Positions 12,063 to 21,980 of a stretch of 64,000 nt of DNA are shown piece after piece. The stretch comes from Isoetes taiwanensis (Eukaryota > Streptophyta > Lycopodiopsida > Isoetales > Isoetaceae): positions 186,001 to 250,000 of the forward strand of contig JAJEKV010000274.1 in the NCBI GenBank assembly GCA_021234155.1, written 5' to 3'. The notes beneath the pieces were generated by a model, which was not told the DNA's origin, searched no databases, and was given only the letters and a program-made list of their open reading frames with translations. Every line of letters begins with the position of its first letter. Position 1 is the stretch's first letter. The position numbers were made by a program, and so were the translations under genes.

Positions 12063-12981
12063 TTTTTAGTTTCATTAAATAAAGGATGAATAGTCATCGG
12101 AATCCAGCACAAAAAACTACATGGTCTGTTGCCAAGGATAAAGGTTCAAGGTAAATCACTTTGGAATATTGCATGCACGATATTCTTCGGCCTAGCAAAG
12201 AATATCTAAATTAAGATGCTCTAGTCTTCAAACCGGCCTCTATTCATAAATGATACGAACCATTCCAAAAAGGGTATTGTCATAAGTTTTAGGAAACTAA
12301 ATTATCTAGATATATTACGGTTAATAATAACCCGGACTTGAATATGGGACACCCCTATGGAATTTCACAAGGTTAGAATACCTTTTACAACTGCCAGATT
12401 ATGCTCCCTAGCATATTTAGAGTAGCCATTTATACATCTCAGATAATCAACGGTTTCTCAAGGAATAAAGACCCTTTAAGCCAAGCCCTTAGCCAATTCA
12501 GCATGTCTGTATGGACTATAGTCATAGATATGTGAGAAAGTAAGTCCCATTCTAGGAACTTCTGAACTATAATAATATCCAAGAAAATTAACTTCAACCT
12601 AAGGTCAGATTTAGAAACCCATCGCTTATGTAAGGTGAACGGCCCATTAAAATTGCCCACAAGGTTTACTCCCTCAAGGAGTTAAATACATTCAAAAGGT
12701 TTACTCCCTTAAACGTGCAATTCGGTTACACTCTTGTAAATATGAGTAGACGCTACTAAGGTATCATGTAGCAAACATGTAGGAAAAGCCAACATATAGA
12801 AACTCCAACATGTGGCATGCATAAAAAAAAACCCTACCTCCAACCGTATAGTGCGGCATATTATTTACCCTGCTTATCCTTAGGTATAGGGCTGGCAGGC
12901 CCCTACTCAAAGCAGGAGCCATGCCACACCCTATATGAATTCAATGCCAGCTAGAAATTAACTTAAAATCAAAGTAGTTAC

Positions 12982-13169
12982 CTCAAATTCAGAAGTAGTT
13001 GTCGATAACTTGCAAAAGCTCTCGGGAATAAAACTTAATTCAAAAAATGAGTCCAGTTCTAAGTCAGGAAATTCCTTGTTCCAAGGACCATCCATATTTT
13101 CATATATCAAGCCGAGTGGCAATGTTTTGGACAATAGTCCATGTATGTGTGTCAGGCCAAATGGCAAAC
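12982..13169 (-). other. exon-like segment of an unrecognised gene
   Basis: The minus strand shows an acceptor (GTTTGTCATAG) just before 13169 and a donor (GAATTTGAG/GTAACT) at 12982, with one open frame between. It encodes about 62 residues including LIYENMDGPWNKEFPDLELD, with coding-like composition. No known domain. Confidence 0.3.
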
Positions 13170-13427
13170 TATGACAAACGTCCCTTTTGATTTTGCATTA
13201 ATTTTGCAGCAACCCCATAGTGTCATTGCATAGCGAGAGCCATCTGTTCTTGATTTCTAATTCAGCCTGCATTAACATATCCAATCATGAGATGTTAATA
13301 TATTAGATCCTGCTTATTGAGTAGCCAGAATGCATCATACATCAAACTTTAGCAAATACAAAAAACCCTTACCAAGAAAGATTGGCAGCACTGATAAGAC
13401 CAATGCACAGAAGTGTCATGAAAAAAA

Positions 13428-13623
13428 CCGGCTTGAACTAGTAAAAACTAGCGCAAACATCAGCATTGGTCAATCCCTTTGCTGTCTTATCTGGCACTTA
13501 AAGAACCATTCCTGTTCAATATTCCCTTGTTCCATATTCCCTTCAGGCCCTTGACTCTACTTGACCCTACCCAAAGCTGAACTTGCAATTGCATAATAAT
13601 AATTAAAAAAAAAAAAAAAAAAA
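13428..13623 (+). repeat. retroposon-like repeat, block order B then A
   Basis: Block B (13428-13492) is followed by GG and block A (13495-13604), ending in 19 A residues (13605-13623). A run of seven A precedes it. It is a circular permutation of 9453-9642 with the junction at the same place in the unit. Confidence 0.75.
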
Positions 13624-13663
13624 TTAATAAGAAAATTTTAAAAGTTAAAGGTTAGGCGGCCGT

Positions 13664-13695
13664 TAATTTTTTTTTACTCCTTCCTTGTTTTACAG
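13664..13695 (+). promoter_or_regulatory. splice-acceptor-like tract before accessory ORF A
   Basis: A pyrimidine-rich stretch ends in TTGTTTTACAG at 13695, 165 nt upstream of the ORF A start codon. The coding frame of ORF A stays open upstream through this point to a TAA at 13639, so the exon may begin at 13696. Similar tracts precede ORFs B and C. Confidence 0.4.
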
Positions 13696-13860
13696 CGCCT
13701 CCGCCTGCTAGGTCTGGCGTCCGCCATAGCTACTGGACCCGACCCTGCTCTTCCACCTTGGTTTTTCTTTACCGCCTTCTCTACCCCTAGCGCCTCCCCT
13801 ATCGTCTTCCTAACCGCAAGCGCCTCACGTCCTGCCGCCCTAGACCCCAGCGCCATAGTT

Positions 13861-15126
13861 ATGGCCACCACCAAGAGTACCGTGGACCCCGCTACCCTCA
13901 CCATAGCCCAGACTTATGCCTTAATCGCACAGCATATGGCTACTGACCCTGCCTTGATTGATATACTTCTGGATGAGTTGGTACTCAGATTTGCTAACGA
14001 CGCTAGGATACCCTATCCAATATATCATTACTCGGAGCCGTTTTTGGTTAGGTTGAATCTCCGACAGCTTCCTTATACCATAGTCGAGCAACCTGATTTG
14101 GTCATGATGTTGATTAAATTTTACCCTCCTGAATGTGAGGAACACTCTGAGGAGGAGGCCATAAGAACAGAGGCCGACCGTATCCGGAATTTGGCCAGGG
14201 AGGATGACCGCAGGAAGGTGGAACGAGCCGATACGGCGGCTCGAGGTCGAGAGTATAGGTATTTAGGAGATGGAGTCGCCGTCATTAATGGCAGGGCAAT
14301 CGAGCTTCCCCCATTTGAATGGCATGAAGCTTCCCAGAGCTTCATATGGGGACAGATTCCTGACATCAGTCTGGATTATTTAACGACGGTCCAGATTGAT
14401 ATGAACCAGCGACCCAACCGATACCACGCTGAACTCCTTCGCTGCATTGTAGAATGGCGGTACGCTGAGGTTGAAGCTGACCTCCAGAGAGCTCGAGAGT
14501 TCCGGGAGGAACAGGAAAGACTCCAACGGGAACGAGAGGAAAAGGCCCGACAGGAACAGCAAGACCAGCAGGATAATGGGGGACCAGAGACTGAGCAGGG
14601 GCCAAACCAGACGGACAGGACGCCCATTAAACACCGGAGAAAAGCCGTAGCCCATAAGTCCGGCAGCCAGTACAAGGAGAAGTTGAAGGTTGTCGGAGCT
14701 ATTGGGAAGAACGCGAGTTCCAACCGGAGGCAGGAGCGGGTGGATGCTTCCCGGCCCCATCCTGTCGTTGGAGGCAAGACGATACCACCGCAAAGGGGCC
14801 CGACTCCCAAACCTACTCCACCGAAGAAGCCCCACCAGTTCAGACCCGGTACCGTGGCCTTACGGGAGATCCGTAAGTTCCAGAAGACCACGCAACTTCT
14901 GATACGGAAGCTGCCTTTTCAAAGGTTAGTTCGGGAGATAGCCCAAGAATTCAAAACCGACCTCCGCTTCCAGACTTTTGCCATTCTAGCACTTCAAGAG
15001 GCTGCAGAAGCCTACTTGGTGGCACTTTTTGGTGATGCAAATCTTTGCGCTATCCACACAAAGAGAGTCACTATAATGCCAAAGGATTTGGCCCTGGCCT
15101 GCAGGATTCGAGGAGAGTGTCCTTAG
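13861..15126 (+). CDS. accessory ORF A: protein ending in a histone H3 core domain
   Basis: An intact 421-codon frame starting at ATGGCC. Residues 1-~200 match no family I recognise. Residues ~205-245 are Arg/Glu/Gln-rich and should form a coiled coil, and 265-320 are basic and Pro-rich. Residues 322-421 align without gaps to histone H3 positions 36-135, from KKPH through the alpha-N helix ([13 protein letters not shown]) and the histone fold ([36 protein letters not shown]) to RIRGECP. Equivalents of K56 (K342), K79 (K365), C110 (C396), H113 (H399) and D123 (D409) are kept. Changes include R40Q, E59Q, G102A, E105G and R128C. Loop 1 has canonical length, unlike CENH3. Position 41 is F (plant H3.1-like) and 90 is L (H3.3-like). 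The modifiable H3 tail is replaced by the unrelated N-terminal part. It lies on the same strand upstream of the gag-pol at 17.7-21.8 kb. A role in chromatin targeting of the element is inference. Confidence 0.85.
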   Translation: MATTKSTVDPATLTIAQTYALIAQHMATDPALIDILLDELVLRFANDARIPYPIYHYSEPFLVRLNLRQLPYTIVEQPDLVMMLIKFYPPECEEHSEEEAIRTEADRIRNLAREDDRRKVERADTAARGREYRYLGDGVAVINGRAIELPPFEWHEASQSFIWGQIPDISLDYLTTVQIDMNQRPNRYHAELLRCIVEWRYAEVEADLQRAREFREEQERLQREREEKARQEQQDQQDNGGPETEQGPNQTDRTPIKHRRKAVAHKSGSQYKEKLKVVGAIGKNASSNRRQERVDASRPHPVVGGKTIPPQRGPTPKPTPPKKPHQFRPGTVALREIRKFQKTTQLLIRKLPFQRLVREIAQEFKTDLRFQTFAILALQEAAEAYLVALFGDANLCAIHTKRVTIMPKDLALACRIRGECP

Positions 15127-15170
15127 TGGGTTTTGAGAATGTCTGCGTTGTAACTATTTTTTTTATATTA

Positions 15171-15176
15171 AATAAA
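15171..15176 (+). terminator. AATAAA polyadenylation signal-like hexamer
   Basis: AATAAA 45 nt after the ORF A stop, in a T/A-rich stretch. It would let ORF A be expressed as a separate transcript from ORF B. Function not shown. Confidence 0.35.
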
Positions 15177-15274
15177 GAAAAATCTACATTTTTGTCCTTG
15201 TATTATGTACGAAAATGTTGACGTCAGCATTTCTACCCTGGTTAAAAGGATCTTTAAGATTTCATTTTCATTTG

Positions 15275-15311
15275 TCTATATCTGTTTATCTTCCTCCCTC
15301 CTCTCTTCCAG
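15275..15311 (+). promoter_or_regulatory. splice-acceptor-like tract before accessory ORF B
   Basis: A long pyrimidine tract ends CTCTCTTCCAG at 15311, six bases before ATGGCC of ORF B. It is a close match to a plant 3' splice site. Confidence 0.4.
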
Positions 15312-15316
15312 CGTCC

Positions 15317-16717
15317 ATGGCCGCCATCAATCTACTTGCATGGTACCAGGATGGAGAGCATTGGGATCCACAAGTGCCCTTTGACCTTTTACAGCCCTTT
15401 CTACGCCAGCGCCTCGACCTCATCTCTAATATGCAGCGGCACCCAGATTATGCCGGATTCCTATAGTTTTACACAGAGGAGATGCTCCCTCTGTGTATTC
15501 CTTTTGGGGAACCTCCCCAGTTGTACCTAGAACGGGATGTAGTCCGAGAAATGCTTGGGGGTGACACCCACGCATATGATGTGCTCAAGGGCAAACTTAG
15601 GTGGGGTAAACAGCCGCCAGTTGTTCAGCACCAGGGGCGACAATATCTTGAAGTTGCCTTTGCCCTAGCCATCCTCATGGATCAGTATGTTGAGGATGAG
15701 ACATTGCCGGCAGAGAAAGGCAAACTTCCTGAGTCTTCCGATGAGGAAGAGGATGAGCATATAGGCATGGGTGACTTCGCCCGCTAGAAGCAGTTGGCAG
15801 AGGAGATGCCACCACGTCGGGAACAAGCTGCACACTTGTCCGGGCTAGACGCCCTTCCAGTTGTGTATCACCAAGGGCAAGAGTATCTTCTTTTGGATGA
15901 TATCATCTGGACTTATCACATGGTGGCCGGGTTTAAGCGTCGGCGCAAGGACCATGTACTCTATGAGTTAGCAGAGTACTGTATGGATGATTTCATTGAC
16001 TTTACTCCTATTGACCTTCCCCAGGAAGTACAGCAGCTACTCCAATTTCATCAGGAGACCATAAAGCCGGCCAAAACTTTGTTACGGCTTTGGGAACTGG
16101 TGTTACAGGATCCGCCATCTCAGCCTTCACCGGATGCATTTACAGCTATGGGGCCTCATGTCCCAAATATTAATATGGTCGAAGTTCCCTCCGGTTCGGA
16201 TGAGGAGGGAGAGGATCTTTACCATAACCCTGCTCATTTGAGGGAAGAACAGGAGGAACTCAAGGGAGAAGAGGTCCCTATGGACCTAGATAAGAAGGTC
16301 GCCACGTCGGAGACCTCGCAGGGGAAGGCGTTAGGGAATCACCTTACCCGCTTCTTCCTATCAGCTTTTCGGCAGGGGCAGGTCCTTTTTGTAGCCCGGG
16401 ACTTAGGGCCAGAGGCCGAGGCTTCATGGTGGAACCTCCGTGCTCTTTCCACATTGGCAGGGCACAAGAAGCTTCCCTATCGCATGCTTACTTACGTACT
16501 CGTTCGACAGGATCTTGCCCTCACTGCATTGGGGCAGGATATTGCACCATGGATGAGTATGAAACTCCTTACAGCGGCCCCATTGGCTGCCGCCTATCCG
16601 CCAGAGGTTGCCTCCATTACAGCTGCCACAGTAGACCCAGGGGTGACTTTGTTATGTCATCGACCGCCGCCACCACTTCCTCAACCTATGGACGAAGAGG
16701 AGAACCCTAGTTCTTAG
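15317..16717 (+). pseudogene. accessory ORF B: unknown acidic protein, two nonsense codons
   Basis: One frame of 466 codons starts at ATGGCCGCC (15317) and is broken by TAG at 15464-15466 and 15785-15787; the protein sense continues unchanged across both. It matches no family I know. A motif PVVxHQGxxYL occurs twice (QPPVVQHQGRQYL near 15619 and LPVVYHQGQEYL near 15855), suggesting an internal duplication of a small domain. Acidic stretches lie near 15738-15766 and 16192-16296, and a Pro-rich end precedes the stop. It lies between ORF A and ORF C on the same strand. Both stops are TAG, consistent with CAG-to-TAG decay. Confidence 0.6.
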
Positions 16718-16894
16718 ACATTTTTTATTACGCATCTTGTACTACGTATAGTTGTAATTTTTTTTTTTATTTGGCATTTTTCTTAGCCATCATACAATAT
16801 ATGTGCCATTTTCTTATGATTATTGTATCGTTGAATACAATCAAATTGTTTTTTTTCCATGATACTTCCTTGTATCTATTAGAGTTGGAGTATA

Positions 16895-16937
16895 AGAAAT
16901 TGTTCCACATTGTATATTCATCCCTGCCGTCTTGCAG
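16895..16937 (+). promoter_or_regulatory. splice-acceptor-like tract before accessory ORF C
   Basis: TCATCCCTGCCGTCTTGCAG ends at 16937 and is followed by the coding-looking part of ORF C. Weaker than the other two because the open frame runs across it. Confidence 0.3.
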
Positions 16938-17396
16938 ACTATGATCTCACAGAGATCGAGGAAATAATCACCAATGACATACGAAGGGATGATCCAGGAC
17001 CTCCCGACCAAGACTACGGTCAACGCTATGGGGAGTATCCAGATCGGGAGGATGACTACGAAGAAGGGCAACTCGTGGTGGAAGGAGAGCCTTATGACTC
17101 AGCTAAAGGATTGGAAGTAGTCAACATTCTCCGAGAACGTGCCTTTGCACATTTACAACAAACTCCGACAAACTTGGGAGAACTGGGAGATGACGAGGCA
17201 TGAAGCTTATGCCGATGCTAATGACCATTTATGGCAAATTTTCTTTGCGCTACGGGATCTTTTTAATCTCCTCATCATTAGTCCCACCTTGGACTACCAG
17301 CATGTCATTATCCAGGCATGGGCTCGCTAGAAGGTAGGAAGGGCCGTACGGGAGAGCGTCCGCTATTCCATCCTCTACCCTTTTGCGCAGCCCTAG
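16938..17396 (+). pseudogene. accessory ORF C: unknown acidic protein, frameshifted
   Basis: The frame begins YDLTEIEEIITNDIRRD and continues through an Asp/Glu/Tyr-rich stretch to about 17150. The same sense then continues one frame over (VPLHIYNKLRQTWENWEMTR onward) to a TAG at 17328-17330 and plausibly to TAG at 17394-17396. So there is one frameshift and one nonsense codon. No family recognised. The ~280 bp to gag at 17675 are AT-rich, with TTAATAATAGAG near 17555 and another pyrimidine-rich TATAG tract ending about 17687. Confidence 0.45.
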
Positions 17397-17674
17397 GCCT
17401 GATCTCTTCAGTTTTCTTCTATGGCTAAATACGTGTTGACTAAGAGTTGTTGAATGTACAGCCTCATGGCTAAATATGTTTATAATCACTACTTCTGTAC
17501 TGTATGACCCTAAGTTTGCTAAGGATATGTTTCCAATGTAACTGTTACTCTCACTTAATAATAGAGATCTTTTCTTTCATTCTCTTGTAATGTTTTTATC
17601 GTTATGTCCTAGCCTACTTAAAATAATCTTCTTTGTGACACGGGGTATCACAATAACTCTCCTTATACCTTCTT

Positions 17675-18856
17675 ATGCTCAATATAGACGGTGCACGTAA
17701 CGCCTCGTGGCAGACACCCTCGAATGCTAGCAGATTAACACCTGAACAGGAACTCCTGTTGATCAAGCGGCAGTTAGTAGAGCTGCAAGCTTATGTGTTG
17801 AATGCCAACCCACCGCAGTATGTGCAGGAGGATGGGCCGGAGTTACCTCCATTACCGCCAAGTCCCCCACCACTGCAGCCACCTGCACCTAAACCAGGGC
17901 CTGTACCAGCACAAAGGAGGCACCGTTCCAAACGTCATCGAAGTTCCTCTAAGGATAGTGCCACATCCTCACAATCAGCCACTTCTGAGTCCTCTGAGTC
18001 GTCCGTATCATCTGGTGATCATCCAAAGCACCGGGACAAGGAGTACCGTAAGACTGTTGATACGGCCATAACCAGTATATGGAAAAATAGGAAATTGGCC
18101 CAGTTTGATGGAAAATCTAGAAGCGGGTTGAATGCAGAGTCCTAGTTGGACGAGATGAAAGAGTTTGGCAAATCCTATGGCATGACAGAAAAAGATACAG
18201 GAAAAGTTGTCACCACAAACCTTACAGGAGCTGCTCGTATTTGGTGGAAGGGCTATGCCAGAGCCAAGCATCTGGACAGAAGCAGGTGCAAGTTCAAAAA
18301 GTTTGCCAAAGCTTTCAAGTCGCATTATGTGCCCCGTGAGCACAAATGCCAACAGATTCAAACTTTTTACAGGTTAGAGCAGAAGGGTATGTCAGTTCAG
18401 GCCTACACTGATGAATTCATGCGCTTGAGGCTGTATGTACCAAGAATGAATGAAAAGAGGGCGGTGGAGGGCTATATTGAAGGGTTGGCCCCATCAATTA
18501 AACGAATGGTTAAGGCCATAGACCCGAAATCAGTTGCTGAGGCTGAGGCTGAGGCTAAGGCATTGAGCCTTGAAGAGGACGCACCACGAAACCAGTATCA
18601 GCGCCCCGCCTCTTACTCGCAACCACGCCCGTACACACCTTACAAGGGCCGTTCGCCGAGTCCGGGGCCCTCTCAGCAGAACTCTAACGGCCGCCAGGAA
18701 AAGAAGGTCACCTTCAACATGCCTGATAAACCGAATAATGTGGGTAAGGAAGTTTGGAACCTCTTACAGTCTATTCCCAAAGAGGCCTGAGAGCAGCTCC
18801 GCAGAGATAAAGCATGTTACAGGTGTATGCGGCCCGGGCACTTCATGCAGAATTGC
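17675..18856 (+). pseudogene. gag: Ty3/gypsy gag with zinc knuckle
   Basis: One frame with TAG at 18143-18145 and TGA at 18788-18790. The N-terminal part has a Pro-rich segment and an Arg/Ser-rich segment (near 17920-18010). The capsid-like retrotransposon gag domain follows at about 18170-18560, with ARIWWKGYARA, KAFKSHYVPREHK and MSVQAYTDEFMRLR. A CX2CX4HX4C knuckle (CYRCMRPGHFMQNC) lies at 18815-18856, after the TGA. This is the structural protein that packages element RNA. Sequence style and continuity with pol are typical of plant chromovirus-type Ty3 elements. Confidence 0.85.
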
Positions 18857-20880
18857 CCTTATGTCACGCAGACTGCCCAGCTAGCCATGGCCGACCTCGA
18901 TTGGGACGATCTCGAGTCTACACCACCTGTCGAGGAGGAGGCTCCTGAGTATATTCACGGTGCGTCTCATATCCTTGCAGCCATAGAAACCGGCAATGCT
19001 GAAACTCAGCCTGCTATTATTTCCACCATAGGTCAAGTAGACAGTAAGCCTTTCATAATTCTTATGGATACGGAAAGTACATATAATTTTGCTTCTCCTA
19101 GAATGGCCCACGTATTGCAGTTTGAGACTTTGAGGTCCCGACCGAAACCTGTCACATTAGCCAGTGGAAAAATCAGACATACTCATGGCCGTCGCATTAA
19201 CCTTAAAATGCAGCTGCCAGGTGCACCAGTTGCATTGGGTGCCGAGTTAATGGATATTGGCAAATATGATCTGATTGTTGGTATGGAATCTTGGCATCTG
19301 CAAAAGCCAATATCGACTGCGAAAAGCGGGAGGTTACCTTCAACGCAGCTAATGGAGCCCGCGTAACTATAAAAGGTGGTCCATTAAACCCTATTATGCA
19401 GTCTATGTCCATCAGGCAGTTAAGTAAGGCTATACGCAATGATAAGCTACTTTGCGTCATCAGACTTGCATCCATTGAGTCAGATGCTAAACAGAAGCAA
19501 GTAGTTGATGCATTGCCAGAAAGCATTGCTAATCTTCTTAGGGAATTTAGTGATCTCTTTCCAGACGAGATCCAGAAACTTCCTCCATTCAGAGGGGTGG
19601 AATGTGAGATAGCTTTAGAACCAGGTACTAAGCCTACCAGTAAGGCCCCGTACCATATGAGTCCCCCTGAATTGGCAGAGCTTAAGAAGCAACTTCAGGA
19701 GCTACTAAACCTAGGCTTCATTCGGCCGAGTGTTTCGCCTTTTGGCGCTCCTATCCTCTTTGTTAAAAAGAAGGATGGCTCCTTGAGGATGTGTATTGAT
19801 TATCGGCAACTCAATTAGCATACCATCAAGAATCGCTATGCTTTGCCTAGAGCAGACGATCTTATGGACCAGTTGCAAGGGGCCAGGTACTTCTCAAAGA
19901 TTGACTTACGCTCCGGATATCATCAGATATGAATTAAAGAGGAGGACATTCATAAATCTGCCTTTCGCACTAGATATGGGCATTATGAATTTACCATTAT
20001 GCCTTTTGGGTTAACTAATGCCCCCGCAACTTTCATGCGATTGATGAATGATGTCTTCCGACAATACTTGGATGATTTTGTTGTTATTTTCTTTGACGAC
20101 ATTCTTATCTATAGTAAGACTCTGGAGGAGCATGAGAAACATCTTCGGTTGGCCTTACAAAAGCTAAGACGTCACTAGCTCTTTGCCAAGTTCTCTAAGT
20201 GCAAGTTTGCCACTCCGAAGGTGGATTATTTGGGACATGTCATTTCAGCAGAGGGAATTGCTACAGATCCAGCAAAGATAGAGGCAGTAAAGGATTGGCC
20301 TATTCCAGGTAATGTTTCAGAGGTCCGAAGTTTCTTAGGATTAGCAGGATATTATCGGAAATTTGTTAAGGATTTTGCAAAGATTGCAGCACCTCTTACT
20401 GATCTTACAAAACATGAGAAGGTGAAGGATTGGATTGAGCATTGGAAAGAAAAGGTCCAGGGAAGTTTTCAGAAGCTTAAGGATGCTTTAACTTCAGCAC
20501 CAGTCCTCACATTGTCCGATCCTAAAAAGGATAAACTAGTAGCAACGGATGCCAGTAAGACTACTACCGGTGGAGTCCTAATGCAGGAGGGGAGGGTTAT
20601 TGCATATGATTCAAAGAAAATGAACGAGACTGAACAGCGATACCCTACCCATGATCAGGAGTTGTTAGCCGTTGTCCGCGCGCTGCATATATGGAGACAC
20701 TACCTTCTTGGTAGAAGATTTCAACTTGATACAGATCATCAGAGTCTCCGTTATTTATCCACCCAGCCGAATCTCAACCTCCGTCAGAGAAGATGGATGG
20801 AATTTTTGGAGGAGTATGACTTTGAGATTATGTATAAGCCTGGGAAGCACAATGTGGTTGCGGATGCGTTGTCACGCCAT
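18857..20880 (+). pseudogene. pol: Ty3/gypsy protease - reverse transcriptase - RNase H
   Basis: The retropepsin site reads LMDTES near 19068 where DTG/DSG is expected, so the protease is probably dead. A one-base loss near 19287 shifts the frame at [17 protein letters not shown] follows from about 19600 with [33 protein letters not shown] and FFDDILIYS (active-site DD near 20095). Nonsense codons are TAG 19816, TGA 19930 and TAG 20176. RNase H spans about 20515-20880 with TDAS, DQELLAV, TDHQSL and VADALSR, keeping the D-E-D-D set. Downstream of 20178 the frame is open into integrase. Family call is firm; the product is non-functional as it stands. Confidence 0.9.
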
Positions 20881-21826
20881 CCCTTGATCACCCGAACCCA
20901 TTGTAATGCAATTTCCACACTCACTAGTGAGTTTGGGAAACAGATAGAACAGACCTTGGCCACAGATCCCGAGTTCCGTGATGTTTGGGATAGTTTGGCT
21001 AAGGAGGCACGCACAGATAAAGAACGTGAAGCTTTCTGTTCGTATAAGAAAGAGGGCAATTTGTTATATTACAAGGATAAGTTGTGTGTACCTGAGACTT
21101 CAGGAGTACGTAAGCTAATTCTCCATGACACACACAACAGCCCTATAGCTGGACATGCGGGTTTCATGAAAACCTACTTTAAGATCCGCTCCAATTATTT
21201 CTGGCCTTCTATGAAGAAGGACATTGCTAGGTACATTAAGCAGTGTCAGGTGTGTCATCAAACCAAAGCTGAGCAACTAAGGATTCCAGGAGAGTTGCAA
21301 CCTCTGGATGTGCCCAACGCTAAGTGGGAAGTGATAACCATGGATTTCATTGTCGGTCTTCCACGTACTCTCCGTGGATATGATGCATTAATGGTAGTGG
21401 TCGACAAATTGTCGAAAATGGCTCATTTCTTGCCATGTCGTACCACGGATACAGCCTTCGATACCGCTCTGCTATTTGCAAAGGAGATCTTCAGATTGCA
21501 CGGAATGCCACGAGTTATTGTATCCGACAGGGATCCCAAATTCGTAAGTGCATTCTGGAAAGATTTCTTTGCCACCATCCAGACCAAGCTTGCTATGAGT
21601 ACGGCATATCATCCTCAGACGGATGGTCAGACAGAGCGTACCAATCGTATTATAGAGGATATGCTACGAAGTTATGTGTGGAGTAAGCAATCACAATGGG
21701 CTGACTATATTTATCTGGTCGAATTTGCCTATAACAGTATGAAACAGGAGTCTTCCAAAAAGTCTCCCTTCATGATAAATTATGGTTATCAATGCCTTAC
21801 TCCAGACACATGGCATAACCCCGTTT
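20881..21826 (+). pseudogene. int: Ty3/gypsy integrase, 3' truncated
   Basis: In frame with RNase H. The HHCC zinc-binding part ([13 protein letters not shown] ... CQVCHQTK) is at about 21123-21270. The catalytic triad D (21343), D (21526) and E (21634) has the D,D-35-E spacing ([27 protein letters not shown]). The domain runs to [13 protein letters not shown] and then loses similarity near 21815-21830, where a PPR gene fragment begins. No GPY/F end, chromodomain, polypurine tract or 3' LTR follows, so the element is truncated here. Confidence 0.9.
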
Positions 21827-21830
21827 CTAG

Positions 21831-21980
21831 TTGGAGATGGATGTTGTTTTGGGAACTGCATTTGTCAACATGTATGGTAAATGCAATGACCTTGGGCTGG
21901 CATGCAAGGTATTTATTGCGATGGAAAACAATAAAAGCATTTTCTTGGTTCACATTGCATTTGCACAGGCTGCAGATTAA
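21831..21980 (+). pseudogene. pentatricopeptide-repeat (PPR) protein fragment
   Basis: In a different frame from integrase the sequence reads [18 protein letters not shown] and then [12 protein letters not shown], a near-consensus PLS-type PPR motif (GTALVDMYxKCG...ARKVF). It continues about 12 codons (ending IAFAQAAD) to a TAA at 21978-21980. PPR proteins bind organellar RNA. This piece is about 1.5 motifs long, fused directly to the broken end of the gypsy element. Confidence 0.75.

Larger units (their letters stand above)
7451..13420. other. repeat-bearing non-coding interval
   Basis: About 6 kb of AT-rich DNA without a complete gene. The plus-strand frame 8158-8790 is largely made by a 51-bp tandem duplication and shows no domain. 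Small repeats and three minus-strand exon-like segments are listed separately. The rest shows nothing I can name. Confidence 0.5.

Noticed and set aside
13674-14891. Minus-strand frames across the ORF A region
   Set aside because: They are antisense shadows of the histone-bearing frame, with Cys/Ser/Arg-rich unstructured translations and no domains.
14821-15126. Histone domain as a centromeric CENH3
   Set aside because: CENH3 has a longer loop 1 and a diverged alpha-N helix; here loop 1 (KTDLRFQ) has canonical length and the alignment to H3 is gap-free.
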